In this document: piece after piece, positions 1 through 9,047 of the stretch
Layout of the letters: each line of letters begins with the position of its first letter
Numbering within the stretch: the stretch's first letter is position 1
DNA from: CAMYMQ01 sp963730305
GTDB taxonomy: Bacteria; Pseudomonadota; Alphaproteobacteria; Bin65
Reading direction: 5' to 3'
NCBI GenBank assembly: GCA_963730305.1
Contig: CAVSRB010000004.1
Coordinates: 620,001-684,000 of the forward strand
DNA length: 64,000 nucleotides
Program-made: the position numbers and the translations under genes
Notes under the pieces: model-generated
Databases searched by the model: none
The model's input: the letters and a program-made list of their open reading frames with translations, nothing else
Told to the model about the DNA's origin: nothing

Positions 1-602
1 GCCAGCCCTACCGCCTGACCGTGCGCCGCGACGGCGGCCTGAAGGAGCTCACGGTCACGCCCCGGCCGCGCTGCGACTACAGCTACCGGGTCGCCGGCAC
101 GACCGAGGTCAACGCCTGGACCAACGGCAGCACGATCATGGTGTCGAGCGGCATGATGCGCTTCGCCGAGACCGACACCGAGCTCGCCGTCGTGTTCGGC
201 CACGAGCTCGCCCACAACGTCCGCCACCACCTGACCAAGAGCCGGGTCAACTCGGTCGCGGCCAGCACCGGCGGCACGGTCATCGACATCGTGCTCGGCA
301 CGGTCGGCATCCCGACCTTCGGGGTGTTCGCGACGGTCGGCAGCGCGCTCGGCGGCCGCGTCTATTCCAAGGCCTGGGAGCGGGAGGCCGACCGGGTCGG
401 CCTCTACTTCGCCGCCCGCGCCGGCTACGACGTCGACAAGGCCCAGCTCCTGTGGCGGCGGCTCGCGGTCGTCTACGGCGGCGACGGGCAGTTCTCCGGC
501 ACTCACCCGAGCTATGCCGAGCGCATCGTCGACGTCAACGCCACCGCCCGCGAGATCGACGCCAAGCGGGCCAAGGGCGAACCGCTGACGCCGGACGACT
601 AG
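1..602 (+). CDS. M48-family zinc metallopeptidase, 5' end cut by window edge
   Basis: The reading frame is open from the left edge to the TAG at 600-602, so the N-terminus is missing. The HELAH zinc site (HExxH) is encoded at 201-215. The downstream EREAD segment near 378-392 supplies the usual third ligand of M48 peptidases, and THPSYAERI is a typical M48 C-terminal motif. The visible N-terminal part (PYRLTVRRDGGLKELTV) looks like the end of a PDZ-like or regulatory domain, as in envelope quality-control M48 proteins. No membrane segment lies in the visible part, so location (periplasm or outer membrane) is inferred from the family only. The GTG at 21 is internal, not the start. Confidence 0.85.
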   Translation, partial: QPYRLTVRRDGGLKELTVTPRPRCDYSYRVAGTTEVNAWTNGSTIMVSSGMMRFAETDTELAVVFGHELAHNVRHHLTKSRVNSVAASTGGTVIDIVLGTVGIPTFGVFATVGSALGGRVYSKAWEREADRVGLYFAARAGYDVDKAQLLWRRLAVVYGGDGQFSGTHPSYAERIVDVNATAREIDAKRAKGEPLTPDD

Positions 603-689
603 CCGCCGGCGCCGCACCGCGGGCGCCAAGCCCCCTGACGGCCGCCGCCGCTTCGTGTAGACAGGGCGCCGCGGAGCGAGGAGAGAGAG

Positions 690-1502
690 ATGAGCGATCT
701 CAAGATCGGCGTGGTCGGCTGCGGCGGCCGCATGGGACAGACCCTGGTCCGGATCGTGACCGAGACCGAGGGCGGCGCGCTCGCCGGGGCGAGCGAGGTG
801 CCCGATCATCCCGCGATCGGCAAGGACGCCGGCGCGCTGGCCGGGCTCGACCCGCTCGGCGTCGCGATCTCCGACGACCCGGCGGCCGTGTTCGACGCCT
901 GCGACGTGGTGATCGACTTCACCGTGCCGGCCGCCTCGGCGCGCCATGCCCACCTCGCCTTCGAGACCAAGACCGCGCTGGTGCTCGGCACCACCGGGCT
1001 CGACCGGGACCAGGCCGAGCGGGTCGAGGAGGCCGCGGCGGCGGCGGCCGTGGTCTGGGCGCCGAACATGAGCCTCGGGGTCAACATCCTGTTCGCGCTG
1101 ACCGAGCGGGTCGCCCGCGCGCTCGGCGACGACTGGGACATCGAGATCGTCGAGATGCACCACAAGCACAAGGTCGACGCGCCGTCGGGCACCGCGCTCG
1201 GCCTCGGCCGGGCGGCGGCGGCGGGCCGGGGCGTCGACCTCGACACCGTGTCCCAGCGGGTCCGCGACGGCCACACCGGGCCGCGCAAGCGCGGCGACAT
1301 CGGCTTCGCCACCCTGCGCGGCGGCGACGTCACCGGCGACCACACGGTGATCTTCGCGACCGAGGGCGAGCGGGTCGAGCTGAGCCACAAGGCGGCGTCG
1401 CGCGACATCTTCGCCCGCGGCGCGGTGCGGGCCGCGCTGTGGACCCGCGGCCGCAAGCCCGGCCTCTACGACATGGCCGACGTGCTCGGCCTCAAGGACT
1501 GA
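690..1502 (+). CDS. dapB: 4-hydroxy-tetrahydrodipicolinate reductase
   Basis: Reduces 4-hydroxy-tetrahydrodipicolinate to tetrahydrodipicolinate with NAD(P)H in the diaminopimelate/lysine pathway (cytoplasm). The 270-residue product has the normal DapB length. It carries the nucleotide-binding GCGGRMG at residues 10-16 and the family signature HHKHKVDAPSGTA around 157-169, which holds the catalytic His pair and Lys. The ATG at 690 follows a purine-rich gaggagagagag site directly. It lies 87 bp after the M48 gene on the same strand; no functional link to that gene is evident. Confidence 0.97.
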   Translation: MSDLKIGVVGCGGRMGQTLVRIVTETEGGALAGASEVPDHPAIGKDAGALAGLDPLGVAISDDPAAVFDACDVVIDFTVPAASARHAHLAFETKTALVLGTTGLDRDQAERVEEAAAAAAVVWAPNMSLGVNILFALTERVARALGDDWDIEIVEMHHKHKVDAPSGTALGLGRAAAAGRGVDLDTVSQRVRDGHTGPRKRGDIGFATLRGGDVTGDHTVIFATEGERVELSHKAASRDIFARGAVRAALWTRGRKPGLYDMADVLGLKD

Positions 1503-1505
1503 GGT

Positions 1506-2411
1506 TCAGGCCCGCTTCTCGGCGGGCTGGTACTTGTAGCCGTGGGCGGCGCTGCCGTAGGTCGCGATCGCGATGCCGACCAGCGTCATCGCCAGCGCGA
1601 TGACCATCCGCCAGGTCAGCGGCTCGCCCAGCAGGACGACGCCCCAGGTCACGCCGACGCAGGCGGCGAGGTAGTTGTTGGCCGAGACGAAGTTGGGCCC
1701 GGCCGTCGCCAGCAGCCGGTAGAGCGCGAGGAAGGCCAGCCCGGTCGAGAACACGCCCAGGCCGACCAGGCCGACGACCGCCTGCCAGGTCGGCTCGACC
1801 GCCAGCGGCCGGTCGAAGCCGAGCGCCAGCGGCACCGAGATCACCGAGGCGAAGAACAGGACCAGCGCCCCGCTGACCATCGGCGCGACGCCCCGCAGCC
1901 GGCGCGCGATCACGCTGTTGACCGCGTAGCAGAAGGCGCCGGACATCACCAGCAGCTGGCCGATCAGGCCGTCGGTCAGCCCCTCCAGCGCGGCCGGGCC
2001 GAACAGGAGCGCGATGCCGATCATGCCGAGGACGACGCCGATCGCCTTGGCCGGCGTGATCCGGTCGTCGGTGAAGAAGTGGGCGAGCACCAGGGTGAAG
2101 ATCGGCACCGTGGCGATCAGGATGGCGCTCAGGCTCGACGTGATCCGCGACTGCCCGTCGTTGATCAGGAAGAAGGGCAGAACGGTGCCGACCACCGCCA
2201 GCACCAGCAGTAGCAGCCAGGACCTCAGGTTGCGCGGCAGTCTGTGCCGCGACAGCCACATCGCGACGACCAGGATGACCGCGCCGACCGCGATCCGCGC
2301 CGCGGCGATCGCGATCGGCGAATAGCTCTGCAGCGCCAGCTCGATGAATAGGAAGGACGAGCCCCAGACGGTGCCGAGGAAGCACAAGAGAGCGTAGTTG
2401 AAGAGCCGCAC
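1506..2411 (-). CDS. EamA/DMT-family transporter
   Basis: A 301-residue inner-membrane protein with about ten hydrophobic segments, the length and layout of two fused EamA (DUF6) repeats. The first repeat opens with GTVWGSSFLFIELAL, a hallmark of the RhaT/YdcZ drug-metabolite exporters. The second begins near YAVNSVIARRL. Substrate cannot be told from sequence. The start is GTG at 2411. The gene is convergent with dapB, and only 3 bp separate the stop codons, so both presumably share a terminator region. Confidence 0.88.
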   Translation of the reverse strand: MRLFNYALLCFLGTVWGSSFLFIELALQSYSPIAIAAARIAVGAVILVVAMWLSRHRLPRNLRSWLLLLVLAVVGTVLPFFLINDGQSRITSSLSAILIATVPIFTLVLAHFFTDDRITPAKAIGVVLGMIGIALLFGPAALEGLTDGLIGQLLVMSGAFCYAVNSVIARRLRGVAPMVSGALVLFFASVISVPLALGFDRPLAVEPTWQAVVGLVGLGVFSTGLAFLALYRLLATAGPNFVSANNYLAACVGVTWGVVLLGEPLTWRMVIALAMTLVGIAIATYGSAAHGYKYQPAEKRA

Positions 2412-2438
2412 GGGGTGGGTTGCCGGAAAGGCGCGCGG

Positions 2439-2936
2439 TCAGGCGTGCGCGCCGGTGCGGCCGCGGGCGAGCGCGTTGCGCAGCGCGTCGGCGACCTCGA
2501 CCCGCTCGTTCGGGGTCAGGAAGGAACCGACGGTGAGGTTGCGGCCGTGGCTGCGCAGCACGAGCTGGCTGTGGTGCTCCGGCGGGTCGTCGATCTGCAC
2601 GCGCAGCCAGTGCGGCTGGAGCCGCCAGACCTGGCTGCCGCCCGAGGGATGGACCCGGCGGACCTCCAGCGTCTCGTCGGTCAGCTTGATCGTCTCGTAG
2701 AGGTTGCCGCTGCGGTAGCTGGCCTTGAACGCCCAGTAGAGCAGCAGCACGTCGAGCCCGAAGAAGCCGAACACCGGCCACGCGCCCATCGACACGAAGG
2801 CGACGCCCGACGCGAACGACACCGCGGCGAGCCCGAGCATGAGCAGGCGGAAGCCGCGCGGGCTCAGGCTGCGGTTGGGGCGCAGCTCGGCCTGGAACAG
2901 GATCTCGCCGGTGTCTTGGGCTTTTTCCGTGTGCAT
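2439..2936 (-). CDS. DUF2244-domain membrane protein
   Basis: About 165 residues. Two adjacent hydrophobic segments (LLMLGLAAVSFASGVAFVSM, then FGFFGLDVLLLYWAF) are followed by a soluble beta-rich tail containing YETIKLTDETLEVRRV and FLTPNERVEVADAL. This is the DUF2244 pattern found widely in alphaproteobacteria. Function is unknown. The ATG at 2936 is preferred over the upstream GTG at 2987, because the extra residues are not domain-like and crowd the divergent nth gene. It is followed 27 bp later by the DMT transporter on the same strand. Confidence 0.8.
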   Translation of the reverse strand: MHTEKAQDTGEILFQAELRPNRSLSPRGFRLLMLGLAAVSFASGVAFVSMGAWPVFGFFGLDVLLLYWAFKASYRSGNLYETIKLTDETLEVRRVHPSGGSQVWRLQPHWLRVQIDDPPEHHSQLVLRSHGRNLTVGSFLTPNERVEVADALRNALARGRTGAHA

Positions 2937-3055
2937 GTCAGGAAGATAGGTCCGCGACCCGCCTGTGGTAAAGTGCGCCGCCGTCACCCCGCCGCATGGC
3001 GCGCCTGCACGCCCCGCAGCCTCCCGCCCACCCGAACGCCGCCGATCGACAGCCG

Positions 3056-3691
3056 ATGAAGAAAGCCGACGTCGCCGAGTTCTTCGAGCGCCTGCGCCAG
3101 CAGCGCCCGGAGCCCAGGACCGAGCTCGACTACACCAACCCCTACACCATGCTGGTCGCGGTCGTGCTGTCGGCCCAGGCGACCGACGTCGGCGTCAACA
3201 AGGCGACCGCCGCGCTGTGGCCGGTCGCCGACACGCCGGAGAAGATGCTGGCCCTGGGCGAGGCCGGGCTGAAGCAGCACATCAAGACGATCGGCCTGTT
3301 CAACAGCAAGGCCAAGAACGTGATCGCGCTCAGCCGCATCCTGATCGAGGAGCATGGCGGGGTCGTGCCGCAGGACCGCGAGGCGCTGGAAAGGCTTCCG
3401 GGCGTCGGGCGCAAGACCGCCAACGTCGTCCTCAACAGCGCCTTCGGCCAGCCGACGATCGCGGTCGACACCCATATCTTCCGGGTCGGCAACCGCACCG
3501 GCCTGGCGCCCGGCAAGACGCCGCTCGAGGTCGAGAAGAAGCTGGAGAAGGCGGTGCCCGCCGAATACAAGCTCCACGCCCACCACTGGCTGATCCTGCA
3601 TGGCCGCTATGTCTGCAAGGCGCGCAAGCCGGACTGCCCGAACTGCGTCGTCCGCGACCTGTGCGCCTACAAGGCCAAGACGGTGGAGTAG
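3056..3691 (+). CDS. nth: Endonuclease III
   Basis: DNA glycosylase/AP lyase of base-excision repair that removes oxidised pyrimidines. The product is about 211 residues. It has the helix-hairpin-helix LPGVGRKTANVVL (about 114-126, Lys nucleophile in the HhH), the catalytic aspartate in VDTHIFRVGNR (about 137-147) and a C-terminal 4Fe-4S loop with spacing C-x6-C-x2-C-x5-C (about 187-203). The ATG at 3056 matches the usual N-terminus; a GTG-type start at 2996 would add 20 proline-rich residues. Divergent from the DUF2244 gene. Confidence 0.96.
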   Translation: MKKADVAEFFERLRQQRPEPRTELDYTNPYTMLVAVVLSAQATDVGVNKATAALWPVADTPEKMLALGEAGLKQHIKTIGLFNSKAKNVIALSRILIEEHGGVVPQDREALERLPGVGRKTANVVLNSAFGQPTIAVDTHIFRVGNRTGLAPGKTPLEVEKKLEKAVPAEYKLHAHHWLILHGRYVCKARKPDCPNCVVRDLCAYKAKTVE

Positions 3692-3725
3692 GCCGTGCCG
3701 ATCCCGGTCGGTCCGGTCGGCCCGG

Positions 3726-4436
3726 TCAGCTCACCGCGGGCGTGTCGCCGGGCTTCCACAGCGCGTGGAAGACGTGGGTCATGTAGGCCGCCGAGACGAC
3801 CGGCATCAGCAGGTTGAGGAACGGCACCGTCATCAGGATCGCCATCACGAAGCCGGCGCCGAAGATCTTGCCCCTGTTGCGCTTGCGCACCGCGGTGCGG
3901 TCGGCGTCGCCCATCCGGCGCATCGCCACCAGGTCGTAGTATTCGCGCCCGGTGATGTAGCCGTTGAGCGTCCACGAGATCAGGAAGTTGATCCCGGGCA
4001 GCAGCAGGTAGAAGGGCAGCGCGACCAGGTTCACGACGATGATCAGCGCCGTGAACTTCACCATGTAGGCGACGTCCTGGAGAATCGTCGTCTCGCGCGC
4101 CGGCGGCAGGTAGGGATAGTGCCGCTTCTCGACCGCCTTGACCACGTAGACCAGGAACATGCTGGTGACGATCAGCAGCACGGCCGGGAAGGTCAGCAGC
4201 ACCATGAAGAAGATGACGACGCCGGTGAAGTTGTCGACCAGCCAATTGGCCCAGCCCCACTTGAAGAACTCGAAGCCGGTCAGCAGCCAGTCCATCAGCT
4301 TCCACAGCCCGGCCGACGCCAGCAGGGTCAGCACCAGGCTGACCAGGATCACCCAGAGCACGGCCGGGTTGCCGAGCGCGGCAAAGCCCTTGGCCAGGGC
4401 GCCGGCGGAGGTGCGGGTGTCGGAGACGGGCGGCAT
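3726..4436 (-). CDS. EI24-domain integral membrane protein
   Basis: About 236 residues with four or five long hydrophobic stretches (VILVSLVLTLLASAGL, VVIFFMVLLTFPAVLLIV, FTALIIVVNLVALPFYLLL, FVMAILMTVPFLNLLMPVV). It contains the conserved GREYYDLVAMRRM region of EI24/CysZ-like proteins. CysZ-type members import sulfate, but others are unassigned, so a transport role is only a family inference. The ATG at 4436 is chosen; longer frames would start inside arginine/proline-rich sequence unlike this family. Confidence 0.8.
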   Translation of the reverse strand: MPPVSDTRTSAGALAKGFAALGNPAVLWVILVSLVLTLLASAGLWKLMDWLLTGFEFFKWGWANWLVDNFTGVVIFFMVLLTFPAVLLIVTSMFLVYVVKAVEKRHYPYLPPARETTILQDVAYMVKFTALIIVVNLVALPFYLLLPGINFLISWTLNGYITGREYYDLVAMRRMGDADRTAVRKRNRGKIFGAGFVMAILMTVPFLNLLMPVVSAAYMTHVFHALWKPGDTPAVS

Positions 4437-4626
4437 CGGGGGCTCCGGTGGCGGCAGGAGGCACGGCGCGGCGAATGGCGCCGCGTCCCTCATATAGGGC
4501 GACCGATCTCGCGGCGATAGGGCGCGGCGGCGGGGCCGCCAAAATTCTCGGCCCATCGGCAGCCCACCTCTAGCCGCCGGGAAACGCGCCGTTATACTGC
4601 GCGCCGATATGACGAAAGGGAGTAAT

Positions 4627-5619
4627 ATGACCGTGAGTTCGCTTGACGTCGTCGGCCTGGGCAACGCCATCGTCGACGTGATCGCCCATGCCGAGGAATC
4701 GTTCCTCGATCAGCGCGGCCTCAACAAGGGCGCGATGACGCTGATCGACGCCGACCAGGCCGAGACGCTGTACGCCGCCATGGGCCCGGGCATCGAGGCC
4801 TCGGGCGGGTCCGCCGCCAACACCATGGCCGGGATCGCCTCGCTGGGCGGCCGGCCGGCCTTCTTCGGCAAGGTCAGCGACGACCAGCTCGGCGCGGTGT
4901 TCGCGCACGACATCCGCTCGATCGGCGTCGTCTTCGACGGCAAGCCGGCCGAGGACGCGGCGCCGACCGGGCGCTGCCTCGTGCTGGTCACCCCGGACGC
5001 CCAGCGCACCATGCAGACCTTCCTCGGCGCGGCGGCCCAGCTCGGCCCCGACGACATCGAGGAGAACACGGTCCGCGCCGCCCAGGTGGTCTACCTGGAG
5101 GGCTATCTGTGGGATCCGCCGGCGGCCAAGCAGGCCTTCATCAAGGCGGCCGAGATCGCGCACGAGGCCGGCCGCAAGGTCGCCCTGTCGCTGTCCGATC
5201 CGTTCTGCGTCGACCGCCACCGCGCCGAGTTCCGCGACCTGGTCGACGGCCATATCGACGTGCTGTTCGCCAACGAGGAAGAGATCAAGTCGCTCTACGA
5301 GACCCAGAGCTTCGACGCGGCGCTCCAGCAGGTCCGCGGCAAGTGCGAGATCGCCGCGCTGACCCGCAGCGCCAAGGGCTCGGTCGTGGTCGCCGGCGAC
5401 GAGGTGCACGTGGTCGATCCGGAACCCGTAGACAAGGTGGTGGACACCACCGGCGCCGGCGACCTCTACGCCGCCGGCTTCCTGTTCGGGCTCACCCACG
5501 GCTATGGCCTGGCCCAGTGCGGCAAGATCGCCGGTATCTGCGCCGCCGAGGTCATCACCCACATGGGCGCGCGGCCGGAGGTTTCGCTGAAGGACCTGGT
5601 CAAGAGCAAGGTGGGGTAG
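4627..5619 (+). CDS. PfkB-family kinase, adenosine/sugar kinase type
   Basis: A 330-residue ribokinase-fold enzyme that phosphorylates a sugar or nucleoside. The C-terminal signature DTTGAGDLYAAGF (about 275-287) contains the catalytic base Asp and the anion hole. The N-terminal GGSAANTMAGIASLGG is the substrate-binding PfkB motif. The sequence is closest in style to the bacterial adenosine-kinase subgroup, but the substrate is not proven. The ATG at 4627 is preceded by aaaggga at good spacing and gives the family N-terminus, so it is preferred over the ATG at 4609. Confidence 0.88.
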   Translation: MTVSSLDVVGLGNAIVDVIAHAEESFLDQRGLNKGAMTLIDADQAETLYAAMGPGIEASGGSAANTMAGIASLGGRPAFFGKVSDDQLGAVFAHDIRSIGVVFDGKPAEDAAPTGRCLVLVTPDAQRTMQTFLGAAAQLGPDDIEENTVRAAQVVYLEGYLWDPPAAKQAFIKAAEIAHEAGRKVALSLSDPFCVDRHRAEFRDLVDGHIDVLFANEEEIKSLYETQSFDAALQQVRGKCEIAALTRSAKGSVVVAGDEVHVVDPEPVDKVVDTTGAGDLYAAGFLFGLTHGYGLAQCGKIAGICAAEVITHMGARPEVSLKDLVKSKVG

Positions 5620-5746
5620 GGCTGGACGCAACCATGACGGACGATCGATGAGCGACGGCGCCAGGGCCGGCCGGCGTCGGGCTGGTGGCGAACTAGGCCT
5701 GCGGCCCGCTCTCCCGCATCGACCGTCCGGCGTCCCAGGGCCGACG

Positions 5747-7297
5747 ATGACGGCCGACGGCGACAAGCCGGACAAGCCGGACAAGCCGACTTGGCGCGAG
5801 ACGCTCGCCTCCTTCGGGGAGCGGCCGGTCGTCACGATGTTCTTCCTCGGCTACGCCGCCGGCGTGCCGTTGATGATCGTGCTGGCCACGACCGGCTTCT
5901 GGCTGCGTGAGATCGGCGTCAGCCGCACCTCGATCGGCTTCCTGATCTGGGCCAGCTTCCCCTGGGCGCTGAAGATCTTCTGGGCGCCGCTGGTCGACCG
6001 GATGCCGCTGCCGCTGCTGACCCGCGCGCTCGGCCAGCGGCGCAGCTACATCTTCCTGATGCAGCTCGGCATCGCCGGCGGGCTGGCCGGCATCGCCCTG
6101 CTCAACCCCGAAGCGACCTTCGACGCCGCGGGCAACGCGGTCAGCACGGCGGCGCGGATCGCCGGCCTGACCGCGCACGGGGCCGACGTGATGCCGATGA
6201 TCGGCGGGCTGATGAACGTCGGCGGCACGCCGCCGCCCAACGACGTCGTCGTGACCATGGCCCTGCTGCTTCTGCTCACGGCGTTCTGCTCGGCGACGCA
6301 GGACATCGCGCTCGACGCCTTCCGGATCGAGTCCGCGCCCGACGAGCTGCAGGGCGTGATGGCGGCGGCCTATCAATACGGCTATCGGATCGCGATCCTC
6401 GCGGCCGGCGCGGGGGCGCTGTACATCGCCGCCGCCGCCGACTGGCCGACCGCCTACATGGCGATGGCGGCGTCGATGGCGATCGGGGTGGTCACGATCC
6501 TGGTCGTGCGCGAGCCGCCGCACGCGCCGCGCCCGAGCCACACCGCCGAGGTCGACCTCGCCGACCGGATCGCCGGGCGCGGGCGCATCGGGGGCGCACT
6601 CGGCCGGGCGGCGGTCTGGTTCTCCGAGACGGTGGTCAGCCCGTTCGTCGAGTTCTTCGTCCGCAACGGCTGGATGGCCCTGGTCATCTTCGCGCTGATC
6701 GGCTCGTTCCGCCTGTCCGACCTGACCCTGGGCGCGATGGCCAACCCCTTCTACGTCGACATCGGCTTCTCCAAGGCGGAGGTCGCCAGCATCGCCAAGG
6801 GCTTCGGCGTGGTGATGACCATCGTCGGCGTGGCGATCGGCGGCACCATGGTGGTGCGCTTCGGCATCATGCGGATGCTGCTCCTGTCCGCCTTCCTGAT
6901 GACCATCGCCAACCTGCTGTTCGCGCTGATGGCGGTGGTCGGCAACCATACCTGGATGCTGGCGATCACGATCAGCGCCGACAACCTGTCGGGCGGCATG
7001 TCCGGCTCGGTGTTCATCGCCTACCTGTCGGCGCTCACCAACCGCACCTACACGGCGACGCAATACGCCCTGTTCACGTCGCTGATGAGCCTGTTCGGCA
7101 AGTTCGTCGCCGGCTTCTCCGGCGTCGTGGTCGACGCCACCAACTACGTCACCTTCTTCATCTACGCCTCGGCGCTGGGCATCCCGTCGATCCTGCTGAT
7201 CATCTTCATCGGCCTGCGCGGCAAGGAGGGCACGCCGGGTTACAAGCCCGACGCGGCACCCGCCGACGCTGTTCCCGCCGCGAAACCTGCGGAATAG
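5747..7297 (+). CDS. MFS transporter, AmpG-like
   Basis: About 516 residues with 12 or more hydrophobic helices. The early helices (FFLGYAAGVPLMIVLATTGFWLREIGVSR, then FLIWASFPWALKIFWAPLVDRMPLP) and the central QDIALDAFRIE resemble AmpG muropeptide permeases and the related acetyl-CoA transporter group. Import of cell-wall fragments for recycling is therefore the best guess, not a demonstrated role. The N-terminus carries a short DKP tandem repeat from a three-fold gacaagccg repeat. The ATG at 5747 is preferred over 5648. Confidence 0.8.
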   Translation: MTADGDKPDKPDKPTWRETLASFGERPVVTMFFLGYAAGVPLMIVLATTGFWLREIGVSRTSIGFLIWASFPWALKIFWAPLVDRMPLPLLTRALGQRRSYIFLMQLGIAGGLAGIALLNPEATFDAAGNAVSTAARIAGLTAHGADVMPMIGGLMNVGGTPPPNDVVVTMALLLLLTAFCSATQDIALDAFRIESAPDELQGVMAAAYQYGYRIAILAAGAGALYIAAAADWPTAYMAMAASMAIGVVTILVVREPPHAPRPSHTAEVDLADRIAGRGRIGGALGRAAVWFSETVVSPFVEFFVRNGWMALVIFALIGSFRLSDLTLGAMANPFYVDIGFSKAEVASIAKGFGVVMTIVGVAIGGTMVVRFGIMRMLLLSAFLMTIANLLFALMAVVGNHTWMLAITISADNLSGGMSGSVFIAYLSALTNRTYTATQYALFTSLMSLFGKFVAGFSGVVVDATNYVTFFIYASALGIPSILLIIFIGLRGKEGTPGYKPDAAPADAVPAAKPAE

Positions 7298-7381
7298 CGT
7301 CGCTGCCGCGCCTGCGCGGTTGACCCGCCCCCGGCGCCTCCCCATTCTCGATAGATCCAACAATCGCCGCGGGGGCGGGTG

Positions 7382-8500
7382 ATGCGTATCGGCGTACCCA
7401 AGGAGATCAAGACGCTCGAGTTCCGCGTCGGGATGGTGCCCGGCAGCGTGCGCGAGGTGGCGCTGCACGGCCACGAGGTCATCGTCGAGACCGGCGCCGG
7501 CGTGGGCATCAACATGTCCGACGACGCCTACCGCGCCGCCGGGGCGGAGATCGTCGACACCCCCGAGGAGGTGTTCGAGCGCGCCGACATGATCGTCAAG
7601 GTCAAGGAGCCGCAGCCCCACGAGTGCGAGATGCTGCGGGCCGGGCAAACCATCTTCACCTACCTCCACCTCGCCGCCGACAAGACCCAGGCCGAGCACC
7701 TGATGCGCTCGGGCGCGACCGCGATCGCCTACGAGACGGTGATGGACGCGCGCGGCCGCCTGCCGCTGCTCACGCCGATGAGCGAGGTCGCCGGGCGCAT
7801 GGCGGTCCAGGTCGGCGCCCACAACCTGGAGAAGGAGCAGGGCGGCTCCGGCATCCTGATCGGCGGCGTTCCCGGCGTGCCCGCCGGCAACGTGGTGGTG
7901 ATCGGCGGCGGCGTGTCGGGCACCAGCGCGGCGCGGGTGGCGATGGGGATGGAGGCCAAGGTCACCATCCTCGACAAGGCGCTCGACCGGCTCGCCATGC
8001 TCGACCTCCAGTTCGGCGGCCAGCTCAACACCATCTATTCGACGACGGATGCGATCGAGCGCCACGTCATCGACGCCGACCTCGTCATCGGCGCGGTGCT
8101 GGTGCCCGGCGCGGCGGCGCCCAAGCTGGTCTCGCGCGAGATGATCCGGGCGATGCGTCCCGGGTCGGTCGTGGTCGACATCGCCATCGACCAGGGCGGC
8201 TGCTTCGAGACCTCGCGGCCGACCACCCACGCCGAGCCGACCTACGTGGTCGACGACGTCGTCCACTATTGCGTCACCAACATGCCGGGCGCGGTCGCGC
8301 GCACCTCGACCTTCGCGCTCAACAACGCGACCCTGCCCTACGTCATCGCGCTCGCCGACAAGGGGCCGGTCGCGGCGATGCACGCGGATTCGAACCTGCT
8401 CGCCGGCCTCAACGTCCACGACGGGCGGATCACCTTCGAGGCGGTCGCCCGCGACCTCGACCTCAACTACACGCCGCCCGGTGCGGCGCTCGGCAACTGA
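7382..8500 (+). CDS. ald: Alanine dehydrogenase
   Basis: Interconverts L-alanine and pyruvate plus ammonia with NAD. At 372 residues it is full length for the family. It opens with MRIGVPKEIKTLEFRVGMVP, the conserved Ald/PNT substrate-binding N-terminus (Arg and Lys contacting pyruvate). The Rossmann fingerprint GGGVSGTSAARVAMGM lies near 173-188, and the conserved PGAVARTSTFALNNATLPY block near the C-terminus. ATG 7382 is favoured over the in-frame GTG at 7379. It follows the AmpG-like gene by about 85 bp. Confidence 0.96.
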   Translation: MRIGVPKEIKTLEFRVGMVPGSVREVALHGHEVIVETGAGVGINMSDDAYRAAGAEIVDTPEEVFERADMIVKVKEPQPHECEMLRAGQTIFTYLHLAADKTQAEHLMRSGATAIAYETVMDARGRLPLLTPMSEVAGRMAVQVGAHNLEKEQGGSGILIGGVPGVPAGNVVVIGGGVSGTSAARVAMGMEAKVTILDKALDRLAMLDLQFGGQLNTIYSTTDAIERHVIDADLVIGAVLVPGAAAPKLVSREMIRAMRPGSVVVDIAIDQGGCFETSRPTTHAEPTYVVDDVVHYCVTNMPGAVARTSTFALNNATLPYVIALADKGPVAAMHADSNLLAGLNVHDGRITFEAVARDLDLNYTPPGAALGN

Positions 8501-8509
8501 GGACGAAGA

Positions 8510-9046
8510 ATGCGGCTTGACGCAATTTCTGTCGGCCCGGCCCCGCCGTGGGACGTTCATGTCGTGATCGAGATCCCGTTGGGCGGGACGCCGGTCAAGT
8601 ACGAGCTCGACAAGGCCTCCGGCGCGCTGTTCGTCGACCGCTTCCTGCACACCTCGATGGCCTACCCGGCGAATTACGGCTTCGTGCCCCACACGCTGGC
8701 CGAGGACGGCGACCCGATCGACATGATGGTGATCGCCGAGGTGCCGGTGGCGGTCGGCGCGGTCGTGCGGGCGCGGCCGATCGGCGTGCTGCGGATGAAG
8801 GACGAGAAAGGGCCGGACGAGAAGATCCTGGGCGTGCCGGTCACCGAGCTCCACCCCTACCACGCCAAGATCGCCGCCTATGGCGACCTGCCGCGCATCC
8901 TGACCGACCAGATCGAGCACTTCTTCAGCCACTACAAGGATCTGGAGCCGGACAAGTGGGTCGAGATCGAGGGCTGGGGCGGGCCCGAGGACGCGGCCCG
9001 GCTGATCGACGCGGCGATCGAGCGGGCGCGGGCGGAAGAGGGCTGA
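8510..9046 (+). CDS. ppa: Inorganic pyrophosphatase
   Basis: Soluble family-I enzyme that hydrolyses pyrophosphate. At 178 residues its size is typical. The active-site signature DGDPIDMMV (about 67-75) holds the metal-binding aspartates, preceded by the usual YPANYGFVPHT segment. It starts 10 bp after ald and ends one base before the macrodomain gene, so the three could be co-transcribed. Confidence 0.96.
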   Translation: MRLDAISVGPAPPWDVHVVIEIPLGGTPVKYELDKASGALFVDRFLHTSMAYPANYGFVPHTLAEDGDPIDMMVIAEVPVAVGAVVRARPIGVLRMKDEKGPDEKILGVPVTELHPYHAKIAAYGDLPRILTDQIEHFFSHYKDLEPDKWVEIEGWGGPEDAARLIDAAIERARAEEG

Positions 9047-9047
9047 C